Source: Planctomycetaceae bacterium (lineage in GTDB: Bacteria > Planctomycetota > Planctomycetia > Planctomycetales > Planctomycetaceae). Taken from it: a stretch of 64,000 bases of DNA. The DNA lies in contig JAGQPX010000027.1 of assembly GCA_020426505.1 (NCBI GenBank), positions 30,995 through 94,994 on the forward strand, written 5' to 3'. The number at the start of each line of letters is the position of its first letter. Position 1 is the stretch's first letter. Positions 1-8,178 of this stretch are shown one piece after another. The notes beneath the pieces are model-generated. The model saw only the letters and a program-made list of their open reading frames with translations. It was not told the origin of the DNA and made no database searches. Both the position numbers and the translations under genes were made by a program.

Positions 1-134
1 GTCGGAGTGAGAGCAATGAACATCCCGATCGCTGCTCCGAGTGCGATCTGATGTGACGTTCCATCCAGCATGAGCAGAGCCCGCAACCACATGCGCGGGT
101 CGATCATTTTGCGGATGGGGTGGACGTCGTTCAT
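1..134 (-). CDS. DUF2062 membrane protein (5' end only)
   Basis: Only the first 44 codons are present; the gene runs off the left edge. The N-terminus has a Pro/Arg-rich lead (IRKMIDPRMWLRALL) followed by the Gly/Ala helix GAAIGMFIALTP. Both match the start of DUF2062 proteins, small inner-membrane proteins of unknown function whose hallmark is a GxAxGxFxxxxP segment. The ATG at 134 is the first in frame; the ATG a little further upstream is out of frame and meets a stop at once. It lies 99 bases downstream of the thioredoxin-fold lipoprotein gene on the same strand and may be cotranscribed with it. The family call rests on one motif, so confidence is moderate. Confidence 0.65.
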   Translation of the reverse strand, partial: MNDVHPIRKMIDPRMWLRALLMLDGTSHQIALGAAIGMFIALTP

Positions 135-233
135 TGCGGAGGGGTCGCTGCCATGGTGGGCCAATTCCGGGTGAGAAAGGATAGCATCCCTGTCTCATTT
201 TATCGGCAGATTCGGCAGATATGTTCGGAGAAT

Positions 234-947
234 TCAGTCGTGCGCGAGTAACTCTTTCACAAATGGCAGGACATCCCCTTCATACGTGAATTCTTCCGCA
301 TCGGGGTTCTCGTTATCGAATCGCCTGAGCAGCTTACCATCGCGATCGTACACATAGACAGCAGGGATTGAGGCCAATTCCAGCTGTTCGTAGAGGGTGT
401 CCGGGTCGTCATTTCCGAGGAGATTGTCGAATGTCGCCCCTTGGCTTTGCAGGAATTCGGTCACTTTTTCTCGATACGATTCGGGCGGCTTGCTCGCCCG
501 ACCACTATAGTCCATCGAGAAAGAAATACACGACACTTGGTCGCTGTGACCCTGATGAAGTCGAACAAGATAGGGGAATTCCCGTCGGCAGGGGACACAA
601 CTCGTTGACCACACGTCGAGGACGACGATTTTCCCGGCTTTGGAACGGACGATTTCCTGAGCTTCTTCCCAGGACATGATGGACAGCGAGGCGTCTCCGG
701 ACTCCGCTGACGAGGTTTCCTCCTCAGGCGGCTCCTCTGCGTCCGCTTGCTCGGTTTCGAGCAACGGCGGCTCAGATTGTCCAGGGGGAGCAGGGCCCAG
801 TTCGGGGCCAACTGCTTCCGTGTCGACAGCAGCCGAACCGGCCTGCCGAACCTCTGCTGAGTTGTCTGTGGATTGCGTCGTGTCCTGGCACCCGCAGGTG
901 ACGGTCATGATCCAAAGGCATCCAATGATTCCGAGGCTCGTCCTCAT
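234..947 (-). CDS. Thioredoxin-fold (TlpA-like) lipoprotein
   Basis: A 237-residue protein. It has a hydrophobic N-terminus ending in Cys-Gly-Cys-Gln near residue 20, a plausible though imperfect lipobox. An acidic, Pro/Glu-rich linker follows (about 25-85), then a thioredoxin fold from about 90 to the end. The redox motif is C117-V-P-C120 in WSTSCVPCRREF, and the cis-proline is P195 in SIPAVYV. The family comprises membrane-anchored thiol-disulfide reductases of the periplasm used in cytochrome c maturation, disulfide reduction or peroxide defence. Nothing nearby identifies the partner. The nearest gene downstream on the same strand is the DUF2062 fragment. Confidence 0.85.
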   Translation of the reverse strand: MRTSLGIIGCLWIMTVTCGCQDTTQSTDNSAEVRQAGSAAVDTEAVGPELGPAPPGQSEPPLLETEQADAEEPPEEETSSAESGDASLSIMSWEEAQEIVRSKAGKIVVLDVWSTSCVPCRREFPYLVRLHQGHSDQVSCISFSMDYSGRASKPPESYREKVTEFLQSQGATFDNLLGNDDPDTLYEQLELASIPAVYVYDRDGKLLRRFDNENPDAEEFTYEGDVLPFVKELLAHD

Positions 948-1228
948 TGCGAGTGTGCTTCCCGTTTCGATTTGAGCAGTTAATCTCTGTCAATGACCCA
1001 TCATCGCGAAGCGGACATGAGAGAACAAGAGGCCCCGACGACGAAATACTCGCTGATATGATTGCCAGGAGGCCAAGCGGCAATGCGATGTGGGTTCAGA
1101 GTTGCCCGCGAACTCAGCATCTGGGCGTCGTAGTATTCGTATGCGCGGGATGGTACGTCCCTGGCGAAGCGAGTGGCATGGCGGAGGCTTCCGTCGGAAT
1201 CTATCCGCTCCCTGCCTGCCCCCCAATG

Positions 1229-1262
1229 GAGCGGCCGCTATTCTGACGGGCGCGGATCTGAT
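1229..1262 (+). repeat. Dispersed 34-base repeat, copy A, in the 948-1314 gap
   Basis: The only feature I see in the 367 bases between the lipoprotein and the aminotransferase. It contains GCGGCCGCTATTCTGACGGG followed by CGCGGATCTGAT. Related copies lie at 13571-13604 (minus), 13643-13676 and 29201-29233. The in-frame ATG at 1261 falls in the last bases of this repeat, which argues against it as the aminotransferase start. Confidence 0.6.
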
Positions 1263-1314
1263 GGACATTCGATATGGTGGAGGTGAGCATTTAGGTTCGT
1301 TGTTGGAGGGATTC

Positions 1315-2457
1315 GTGCCGACACCCTGGGCGACACTTCGAGAGGCGATGTCCGTCACGGTCAAGTGGGCGTACTTCGACCACGCGGCTGTGTCCCCTCT
1401 ACCAGACCCGACGCGGCAGGCCATCAATGACTGGGCCGACCACTTTGCAGAAAACGGCGTCGTCGACTGGCGGGAATGGAATCGGCGGATCGAAGTCGTC
1501 CGACGTTTGACGGCTCAGCGGATCAACGCCTCTCTCGCGGAGATCGCACTCATTCGTAACACGACGGAAGGAATCAGTTTGATCGCGGAGGGGTATCCGT
1601 GGCAGACGGGTGACAATGTGGTCGTGCCGGATTCCGAGTTTCCGTCGAACCTCTATCCGTGGATGAACTTGGCCGAACGTGGGGTTGAGGTGCGGCAGGT
1701 CAATTGTCCGGACGGAAAGATTGACCCGACAGAGATTGCGAAGGCATGTGATGAGCGGACCCGGATCCTCGCGGTCAGTTGGGTCGGATACGCGACCGGA
1801 TGGCGGGCCGATTTGGGGGCGCTGGCGGACATTGCTCATCAGCGGGGGACGCTCCTGTTCGTCGATGCGATCCAGGGGTTGGGCGTGCTGCCTCTAGACG
1901 TGTCGGAGATTCGCGTCGACTTTCTGTCAGCCGATGGTCATAAGTGGCTCCTTGGTCCCGAGGGGGCAGGGGTGCTTTACGTACGTGAGAAGCACCTTGA
2001 ACGACTGCGAACTCTTGGAATCGGATGGAACAGCGTGCAGCAATCGGGCAACTTTGCTGACAAGAGCCTGAACCTCAAGACGGATGCATCCCGATATGAA
2101 GGCGGCACGCACAACATGTCGGGGTATCTCGGCCTGGCAGCGAGTCTGCAGCTGACGGCTGAGTTGTCATCTCAGGTCATTACCGACCGCATGCATGAGG
2201 TCACGGATCGATGCTGCGTGGCATTGGAATCGGCCGGTGGACGCATCGTGTCGGCACGCGAGGACGATCACTGGTCGGGCATTATCGCCTGCGAATTTGA
2301 CGGGCAAAAATGTGATTCGTTGCAGCGGGCCTGTCTGAGCGAGGAGGTTGTGGTCAATACTCGCGACGGTCGATTGCGGGTCAGCCCCCATCTCTACACC
2401 GATGACTCTGACATCGAACGGTTGACGCATGTGTTGAGAAGAGCAGTCGCCAATTGA
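1315..2457 (+). CDS. Class V aminotransferase (cysteine desulfurase-like)
   Basis: A 380-residue PLP-dependent fold-type I enzyme. The start WAYFDHAAVSPLP, the cofactor aspartate region LLFVDAIQGLG and the Schiff-base lysine in SADGHKWLLGPEGAGVLYV are typical of the class V/NifS-like superfamily. The reading frame is open from 1090, but I chose GTG at 1315. A GGAGGG ribosome site at 1305-1310 sits four bases before it. The leader between 1090 and 1262 contains a dispersed repeat, and family similarity begins just after 1315. ATG at 1348 is an alternative. There is no obvious cysteine-desulfurase active-site loop, and the substrate is unknown. It could be a kynureninase-like or isopenicillin-epimerase-like member. 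Confidence 0.85.
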   Translation: MPTPWATLREAMSVTVKWAYFDHAAVSPLPDPTRQAINDWADHFAENGVVDWREWNRRIEVVRRLTAQRINASLAEIALIRNTTEGISLIAEGYPWQTGDNVVVPDSEFPSNLYPWMNLAERGVEVRQVNCPDGKIDPTEIAKACDERTRILAVSWVGYATGWRADLGALADIAHQRGTLLFVDAIQGLGVLPLDVSEIRVDFLSADGHKWLLGPEGAGVLYVREKHLERLRTLGIGWNSVQQSGNFADKSLNLKTDASRYEGGTHNMSGYLGLAASLQLTAELSSQVITDRMHEVTDRCCVALESAGGRIVSAREDDHWSGIIACEFDGQKCDSLQRACLSEEVVVNTRDGRLRVSPHLYTDDSDIERLTHVLRRAVAN

Positions 2458-2481
2458 CACACACCAATCGACGTGTAGGAT
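2454..2481 (+). promoter_or_regulatory. Candidate sigma-70-type promoter of the STAS gene
   Basis: A perfect -35 box TTGACA at 2454-2459 overlaps the stop codon of the aminotransferase gene. It is followed after 16 bases by TAGGAT at 2476-2481 (four of six matches to the -10 consensus). The start would fall near 2488, about 45 bases before the STAS start. Position and the exact -35 box are the only support. Confidence 0.4.
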
Positions 2482-2532
2482 AAATACTGTTGAATCTGGC
2501 CAATCCACCGTTGCACGAGAGACACACGACTC

Positions 2533-2919
2533 GTGCTTTCTCACCAGATCGGGTCGATGAGTATGCTCGCGCCTCAGACCGTACAGAAAGACGGCGTTAC
2601 GATTCTTCATTTCGGCGCCGGACCCCATACGTTTCATGAGGCCGAGATCTCCGAAATCACACAGCCCGTTTTGGCCGCCTCCAAGGCAGATCCGCCGAAG
2701 GTCATCGTCGATTTATCCGAGGTTGAATTCTTCGGCTCGTCGTTTATCGAGATCATGTTCCGTCTTTGGAAACGTCTCTCTGACCGATCCGGGAATTTCG
2801 CTTTGGCGGGCCTGTCGAGCTACTGCAAAGAGGTCCTCAACGTGACCAATCTCGACAAGCTGTGGATGTCCTACGACACAGTCGATGAGGCACTTGCTGC
2901 GATGAAAGCTGGCGAATAG
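2533..2919 (+). CDS. STAS-domain protein (anti-sigma-factor antagonist-like)
   Basis: A 128-residue single-domain protein with the STAS pattern. It has an N-terminal beta strand (VTILHFG), then the core VIVDLSEVEFFGSSFIEIMFRLWKR with the conserved segment following the Asp-Leu strand. The site where SpoIIAA-type proteins carry their regulatory serine reads FFGSSFIE, so Ser at that position is present. Such proteins bind anti-sigma factors or kinases in partner-switching systems. No kinase or phosphatase partner gene is adjacent. The start is GTG at 2533; ATG codons at 2557 and 2563 are possible alternatives and would still leave the domain whole. Confidence 0.8.
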   Translation: MLSHQIGSMSMLAPQTVQKDGVTILHFGAGPHTFHEAEISEITQPVLAASKADPPKVIVDLSEVEFFGSSFIEIMFRLWKRLSDRSGNFALAGLSSYCKEVLNVTNLDKLWMSYDTVDEALAAMKAGE

Positions 2920-3084
2920 TCCTTTCGCCACTGATGTCTTTCACATTCTCCTGCAGAAGTTCCTTCGATCTCGCCCGGGCCTTTCATACCGCTGGCACTC
3001 CCACTGACCGGGCGGTAGACTGCGTGTCTCTTCTCATGTTCTGTCTCGCGTTCAATTTGTGGGTTTTCGGAGGGTCTTGTTCGC

Positions 3085-4605
3085 ATGAATGCCGCACAAC
3101 TTGTCAATGAAGGTCTGGAAAGATTTGGAGAGTATCCGGCGACCTTCTTTGAGGGCAAAGATTTTACGAACAAAGAGCAACTCGAATACGCGTGTCGGCT
3201 CGCGACGGTCCTCAAGGATCGCGGGGTGCAGCCGGGTGACCGAGTGGTGGTCATGATGACGACGTGTCCCGACGTACCGGCTGCGTTTCAGGCGATCTGG
3301 CGGATCGGGGCGATCATCATCCCGATCATGCCGCAACTCATCCCTCCGGAAGTGAAGTACATCGTCGAGAATTCGGGAGCGGAGGTTGTGGTAACGATTC
3401 CGCTATTGGCTCCCGTAGTCGCTGCAGCAACGCAGGGGATTGAAGGCTTTCGAGAGATTCTGGTCTGCGGCGAGTCGGAAGTCCCGGGGATCAGTAACAT
3501 CTCTCCGGAGATCGAGACGGCAGAAGTCTACACCGACGTTGCAGAGAAGGAGTACAAGGACCTCGCGGTGCTCGTCTACACCTCCGGCACGACGGGCCAT
3601 CCCAAGGGGGTCATGCTCACCCACGGCGCCCTCATCGACAATGCAAAGTGTGTCGCCGGGCTGTTCAATGAATCCGACCGGTCACGCAGCCTGATGGTTC
3701 TTCCGATGAGCCATGTGTACGGCATCCTGTTGATGAATGTTGGAGCCCTGCTCGGCTTCTACACGGCCATGCTGTCCCGGTTCGATCCGGAAGAGGTCTT
3801 GCAGACGATTCAGGACTACAAGGTCAGCCGCGTCTCCCTCGCGCCGACCATGATGGTCTATCTCGTCAATCATCCGAACCGAGACAAGTACGATTGTTCG
3901 AGCCTGCGATTTGTGACGGCCGGTTCGGCACCGCTGTCGATCGAGCTTCAGGAGCGTTTCGCCAAGCAGTTCGGCTGCCGTGTGGCCGACGGTTATGGAC
4001 AGTCGGAAGCGACCTGTGCGGTGACGTCATATCGAGACGATGAGCCGATCGTTCCCGGCTCTGCCGGACGTGCATTGCCGGGAGTCGAAATCTGCATCAT
4101 GGATGATGACGGCAACATTCTTGGCCCCAACGAGACGGGCGAGATCTGCATTAAAGGCTCGATCGTCATGCTCGGGTATTGGAACAAGCCCAAAGCGACG
4201 GCGGAGACGATCATCGACGACTGGCTGCACTCGGGCGACATCGGTCATTTGGACGAAAACGGTTACGTGTTCATCACCGACCGCAAAAAAGACATGATCG
4301 TCAAAGGGGGCGAGAACATTTCGCCACGGCAGATTGAAGAGGCGATTCATAAGCATCCGAATGTTGCTGAGTGTGCGGTGTTTGGAGTTCCGGACGAGAA
4401 ATTCCAGGAGGAGATCGCAGTCGCCGTCGTCCCCAAGCCGGGCAAGACGCTGACCGAAAAGGAGATCGTGGAAGCGGCACTCAAGGAAGTCACCAAGTTC
4501 AAAAAGCCGGCCTACATCGATTTCAAACAGGAACTCCCCAAGAACTCGAACGGCAAGGTACTCAAGCGCACGCTGCGTGAGCAGTGGGTTGCCTCCACCG
4601 AATGA
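3085..4605 (+). CDS. Class I acyl-CoA synthetase (AMP-forming)
   Basis: A 506-residue adenylate-forming enzyme, the usual length for long- or medium-chain acyl-CoA ligases. The phosphate-binding loop is YTSGTTGHPKG (165-175), the A5 motif is GYGQSEAT (303-310), and the hinge region is HSGDIG...DRKKDMIVKGGENISP. The catalytic lysine is K491 in NGKVLK near the C-terminus. It would activate a carboxylic acid to the acyl-AMP and then the CoA thioester in the cytoplasm. It is the first gene of a tight operon with an MDR reductase (11-base gap) and a hotdog thioesterase, which together suggest handling of a specific acyl-CoA. The chain length of the substrate cannot be read from the sequence. Confidence 0.92.
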   Translation: MNAAQLVNEGLERFGEYPATFFEGKDFTNKEQLEYACRLATVLKDRGVQPGDRVVVMMTTCPDVPAAFQAIWRIGAIIIPIMPQLIPPEVKYIVENSGAEVVVTIPLLAPVVAAATQGIEGFREILVCGESEVPGISNISPEIETAEVYTDVAEKEYKDLAVLVYTSGTTGHPKGVMLTHGALIDNAKCVAGLFNESDRSRSLMVLPMSHVYGILLMNVGALLGFYTAMLSRFDPEEVLQTIQDYKVSRVSLAPTMMVYLVNHPNRDKYDCSSLRFVTAGSAPLSIELQERFAKQFGCRVADGYGQSEATCAVTSYRDDEPIVPGSAGRALPGVEICIMDDDGNILGPNETGEICIKGSIVMLGYWNKPKATAETIIDDWLHSGDIGHLDENGYVFITDRKKDMIVKGGENISPRQIEEAIHKHPNVAECAVFGVPDEKFQEEIAVAVVPKPGKTLTEKEIVEAALKEVTKFKKPAYIDFKQELPKNSNGKVLKRTLREQWVASTE

Positions 4606-4616
4606 CAGGACGCTGA

Positions 4617-5633
4617 ATGACCACCGCCAACCGACAGATCACTCTCGCTGCGCGCCCGGAGGGCTTCCCCAAAGACTCCGACTTCAAACTGGTCGAGACG
4701 CAACTCGCAGCTCCCGGCGAGGACGAATTCCTCGTGCAGGCTCACTACCTGTCCGTCGACCCGTACATGCGCGGACGCATGAACGATGCCGCCTCCTACG
4801 CGGAGCCGGTCGGCATCGGTGATGTGATGGTCGGCGAAAGCGTCGGGAAGGTGATTCTGTCCAACAATGAGAAGTATCCGGAAGGGACTTACGTCGCGGG
4901 GATGTTCGGCTGGCAGGAATACGCGATCACCGACGGTAAGGGCGTTCGCAAGATTGACCCCGAACTGGCACCGATCACGAAGTACCTGCATCTGCTCGGC
5001 ATGCCAGGGTGGACGGCCTACTTCGGGCTGCTTGACGTGTGTGAACTCAAGGAGGGAGACAACGTACTCGTCTCCGGAGCCGCAGGGGCTGTCGGCTCGA
5101 TCGTGGGGCAGATTGCAAAGCTCAAAGGCTGTCGCGTCGCTGGCATCGCTGGGTCTGATGAGAAGATCGCCTACCTGAAGGACGAACTCGGCTACGACGC
5201 AGCCTTCAACTACAAGTCGACGGAGAATCTTGGCAAGTCGATCCGCGAAGTCTGCCCGGATGGCATTGACGTCTACTTCGACAACGTGGGCGGCCCGATC
5301 ACCGATGCCGCTTTCTGGTCACTCAACGTCGGCGCACGCATCGGCATCTGCGGACAGATTTCACAGTACAATTTGGAGAAGGGCGAACAGGGCCCACGTC
5401 CGTTCTGGCATCTGATCGTCAAGCGTGCCACCGTGCGGGGCTTTCTGGTGTTCGACTTCTTCCCACGTTTCCGCGAAGCGACAGCCGACTTGGCGAAATG
5501 GTATCAGTCGGGACAACTCAAATGCGAAGAGCGCATCACCGACGGACTGGAGAATGCCCCGCAGGCATTCGTCGAGATGATGCAGGGAGCAAACACCGGT
5601 AAACAGCTTGTCAAGATTCACCCGGATGCCTGA
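4617..5633 (+). CDS. MDR-family NADP-dependent oxidoreductase (CurA/alkenal reductase type)
   Basis: A 338-residue zinc-free medium-chain dehydrogenase/reductase. The N-terminal catalytic fold contains YLSVDPYMRGRM, characteristic of the leukotriene B4 dehydrogenase/alkenal double-bond reductase branch. The nucleotide-binding loop is SGAAGAVGSIVGQ (153-165), and FDNVGG lies in the Rossmann half. Members reduce activated C=C bonds of enals or enones with NADPH. The gene starts 11 bases after the acyl-CoA ligase stop and is followed by a thioesterase, so the substrate may be an unsaturated acyl chain or a related carbonyl. That link is inference from context. Confidence 0.9.
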   Translation: MTTANRQITLAARPEGFPKDSDFKLVETQLAAPGEDEFLVQAHYLSVDPYMRGRMNDAASYAEPVGIGDVMVGESVGKVILSNNEKYPEGTYVAGMFGWQEYAITDGKGVRKIDPELAPITKYLHLLGMPGWTAYFGLLDVCELKEGDNVLVSGAAGAVGSIVGQIAKLKGCRVAGIAGSDEKIAYLKDELGYDAAFNYKSTENLGKSIREVCPDGIDVYFDNVGGPITDAAFWSLNVGARIGICGQISQYNLEKGEQGPRPFWHLIVKRATVRGFLVFDFFPRFREATADLAKWYQSGQLKCEERITDGLENAPQAFVEMMQGANTGKQLVKIHPDA

Positions 5634-5689
5634 CGCACAGCCTTCAACGTTCGTTCGACCACCATTCAACATCGTGACTCAGACAATTC

Positions 5690-6187
5690 ATGCCTCGCCC
5701 GCAGATCGACCTCGAAAACGTCCGTCAGCTCCCACTGACGTACGAAGCGACCATCCCTGAGGATTACCTCGACATGATGGGGCACATGAATGTGATGTGG
5801 TACACGCACCTGTTCAGCATGGCGATGGGTGGTGTTTTTCGCATGACGGGGCTCAGTCATGAGTACATGCAGGAGAACCATTCCGGCATGTTCGCGCTGG
5901 AGTCGCACATTCGCTACCTGTCGGAAGTACGGGTCGATCAGAAGGTCAGCGTGCACACGCTTTTCCTCAACCGCTCTCCCAAGCGGATTCACGTCATCCA
6001 CTTCCTGATCAATCACGACAAACGGGACGTCGCAGCGACGTTCGAGATGGTCTCGACCCACATCGACATGCGCATCCGCCGCACGTCCCCTTTCCCCGAT
6101 GAACTGAGCACACTGATTGACAACATCGTCGCCGAGCACACCAAGCTCGACTGGAAGCCCCCACTCTGCGGCTCAATGCACGCGTAA
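5690..6187 (+). CDS. Hotdog-fold acyl-CoA thioesterase (4HBT-like)
   Basis: A 165-residue single hotdog domain. The stretch DYLDMMGHMNVMWYTHLF carries the family signature (D, then GHMN, then an aromatic), in which the Asp and His/Asn region supports thioester hydrolysis. A conserved strand follows (HIRYLSEVRVDQKVSVHT). It would hydrolyse an acyl-CoA to the free acid in the cytoplasm. It is the third gene after the ligase and MDR reductase, 56 bases downstream, on the same strand. A ligase and a thioesterase in one operon would form a futile cycle unless they act on different substrates, so it may clear a product of the reductase step. Confidence 0.82.
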   Translation: MPRPQIDLENVRQLPLTYEATIPEDYLDMMGHMNVMWYTHLFSMAMGGVFRMTGLSHEYMQENHSGMFALESHIRYLSEVRVDQKVSVHTLFLNRSPKRIHVIHFLINHDKRDVAATFEMVSTHIDMRIRRTSPFPDELSTLIDNIVAEHTKLDWKPPLCGSMHA

Positions 6188-6345
6188 TGTGAGTGACGAC
6201 GCACTGATGCCGAAAAAAGGGCGTGCCATCCCCCGACCTTGATCGAGGCGTCGGTTCAAGTCAGACGTTTGTGAACACTCAAAAACGCATGAAGACGGAT
6301 TCTTTGGGGGCCGTCGGCTTGGTGTGTCTGTCACCTCCTGGTGAT

Positions 6346-7452
6346 TCAATCGACGAGGCAGGCGAACTCGCGGAGTGCGGCGGTGACGATTGGCTGTGGA
6401 CATGACCATACGAGGAAGAACATCGCTTCGCGGATGCCTCGTTCGGCCGGGTGACCCGAAACGAACCCTGCTCCCTTGGTCGCTGCGAGTAGCGCCTGCG
6501 TCGAGCGGAGGGCGAGTGAATTTGCCCGTTGACGGATCGACTCGGAGGTGAGGTGCGGGGTGTCGGGAGTCGCCTCGCCACGTGCGGCGGAGTACAGGTT
6601 GAATCGAAGATTCGACCACTCGGCTGCGAACGGTTCGACAATGTCCCGGAGATCCGGGCGGCCGTCGGATTCGTGCATCAGTAACGCGATGGACCGACCC
6701 GCGAGGCCGACTGCGAGTGACGAGGTCGCGACTGATCCTGTCCCGCCTCCTTGCCCGTGACTCATGACCCCTTCAACCGGTCCAGCGAGGAGGTAATGTT
6801 GATCGACAGTGACATTGTCCAGCCCGATGGAGCCGGTCAACGATCCATCCAGGGCGAGGAGAGATGACGGCTCCTCCATTGAGACGCCGTCGAGATCGGT
6901 CGGTAATGCGATGAGAACCTGTCGACCGTCTTCGCATGTGCCACCCGTGACGACATAATCCGCAGGCTTCGCCCCGGTAACCCAGGGGATCTGACCATTC
7001 AGCACGAACATGTCGTCTGCCATTTCAACCTGGACAGCCGGTTGGGTGAGGTGCTGGCGTGAAGTCGTGAGATGCGACACACCCACCGTGGCGAACAGTC
7101 GCCCCGTGCAGAGGTTGGGGAGGAGTTCAGCCTTCAGTTCAACATTGCCACAACCAGCGATGCGTTGGCAGGCTCCGTTGCGTTGCGTGAGGATGAACGT
7201 GGTCGTGAGGCACGCGGTGGCCAACCTCTCATAACCGAAGATCAGCATCTCAGAGTCAATCTCGCTGCCGCCGTACTCGTTTGGAATGACCCATCCGAGC
7301 ACCCCCTCGTCAGCAAGTCGCGAAAACTGCCACTCAGGCCAGGTTGCGTTCTGGTCAACCTGAGCCGCATGACGGCTGAGGTCTGCAAGTAACGTGTCGA
7401 AATCAGGCGTGTCAAACGGTGCGGGTTGGGAGAGGAATTCCGGGTGCGTCAT
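6346..7452 (-). CDS. Acyl-CoA dehydrogenase family flavoprotein
   Basis: A 368-residue protein with acyl-CoA dehydrogenase organisation. It has an alpha-helical N-domain (GVLGWVIPNEYGGSEIDSEM), a middle beta domain (FATVGVSHL and FVLNGQIPWVTGAKPADYVV) and a C-terminal helical bundle ending KGAGFVSGHPAERGIREAMF. I do not see an obvious catalytic glutamate at the usual place, and the C-domain is short. It may therefore be a non-canonical member (nitroalkane oxidase-, hydroxylase- or dibenzothiophene desulfurization-like) rather than a beta-oxidation enzyme. The TPR gene lies immediately upstream on the same strand, with about 9 bases between them. The acyl-CoA ligase operon ends 158 bases away on the other strand. 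Confidence 0.8.
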   Translation of the reverse strand: MTHPEFLSQPAPFDTPDFDTLLADLSRHAAQVDQNATWPEWQFSRLADEGVLGWVIPNEYGGSEIDSEMLIFGYERLATACLTTTFILTQRNGACQRIAGCGNVELKAELLPNLCTGRLFATVGVSHLTTSRQHLTQPAVQVEMADDMFVLNGQIPWVTGAKPADYVVTGGTCEDGRQVLIALPTDLDGVSMEEPSSLLALDGSLTGSIGLDNVTVDQHYLLAGPVEGVMSHGQGGGTGSVATSSLAVGLAGRSIALLMHESDGRPDLRDIVEPFAAEWSNLRFNLYSAARGEATPDTPHLTSESIRQRANSLALRSTQALLAATKGAGFVSGHPAERGIREAMFFLVWSCPQPIVTAALREFACLVD

Positions 7453-7461
7453 GGTGTCCTC

Positions 7462-7767
7462 TCACAGGCTCTGTAGGAACTCGGTCATCTCTCGGACCGC
7501 GTGGTCGTCTCGGACTTTTTGTCCAACCGTGATGCCATCGTTCAGAACCGATCGAGCTTCATCGATGCGATCGAGTCTGGCGAGGATCTGCCCCTTCTGA
7601 AAGTAGGCAGCGATATGGTCCGAGTCTACGTCAATGACGCGGTCAAACGACGTCAGAGCGGACTCCCAATCCTCGCTGGAGACATCCTCCATCGCAAGGC
7701 CATACAGGAGAAACGCGTCATCGGGGGTGTCCTGCAACATTTGCTGCAACTTCTCGCGGCGTGTCAT
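7462..7767 (-). CDS. Small TPR protein
   Basis: A 101-residue protein with about two and a half tetratricopeptide repeats. DAFLLYGLAMEDVSSEDWESALTS is one, AAYFQKGQILARLDRIDEAR is the next, and a capping helix follows. Spacing of the small and large hydrophobics (W-LG-Y-A-F-A-P pattern) fits TPR. I chose ATG at 7767 because the product then begins MTRREKLQQML, a natural capping helix; the longer frame would use TTG at 7800. TPR proteins are protein-binding scaffolds. The adjacent acyl-CoA dehydrogenase on the same strand may be cotranscribed, but no functional link is visible. Confidence 0.75.
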   Translation of the reverse strand: MTRREKLQQMLQDTPDDAFLLYGLAMEDVSSEDWESALTSFDRVIDVDSDHIAAYFQKGQILARLDRIDEARSVLNDGITVGQKVRDDHAVREMTEFLQSL

Positions 7768-7821
7768 GATGGGTTTTGACTCATGGAGGGAGGGAATCAA
7801 TGGCCTGCAACTTCATTCGAT

Positions 7822-7838
7822 GGAGACCGGTCGTCTCC
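7822..7838. repeat. GGAGAC palindrome, copy 1, in the 7768-8178 gap
   Basis: Perfect 6-bp stem with a 5-base loop (GGAGACCGGTCGTCTCC). A near-identical element (GGAGACCCGTCGTCTCC) lies at 32263-32279 between two other genes. It is in the 411-base region between the divergent TPR and HtrA genes. Otherwise I see only short open frames without family features there. Confidence 0.45.
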
Positions 7839-8178
7839 AGTCAAATTCGAGTTTCTCGTGCTGGACCATGTTGAATCTGACGGATATCCGGCTGGGCAAG
7901 TTTTGCGACATCTCGTCCCGGATTTCAAGCGCTGCTTCGCTTTCGGACGATCCTGCATCAGTGGAGACCCGACAGGAGGATGCTGCGGGGCGGTCACAAT
8001 GACGGCCTGACTCTCCGTAGCATCGTGTCGAGCAATGGACTGCACTTCGGTTGGTGGATGGCCTCAACAGGTCGTCAGCCTGCGGCCGTGGGACGGTCTC
8101 CTGGATCAAGGAAGATTCCGTCCCTCAAACCGCATGCAGACGAACGTTGGTCACAATCCGGCCTCATCGATCGACAGC

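Noticed and set aside
1090..1314. N-terminal extension of the aminotransferase frame
   Set aside because: It contains a dispersed repeat, lacks family similarity, and a good ribosome site precedes GTG 1315.
7813..8109. 99-codon minus-strand frame upstream of the TPR gene
   Set aside because: Composition and start are unconvincing and it overlaps the HtrA promoter region; left unannotated.
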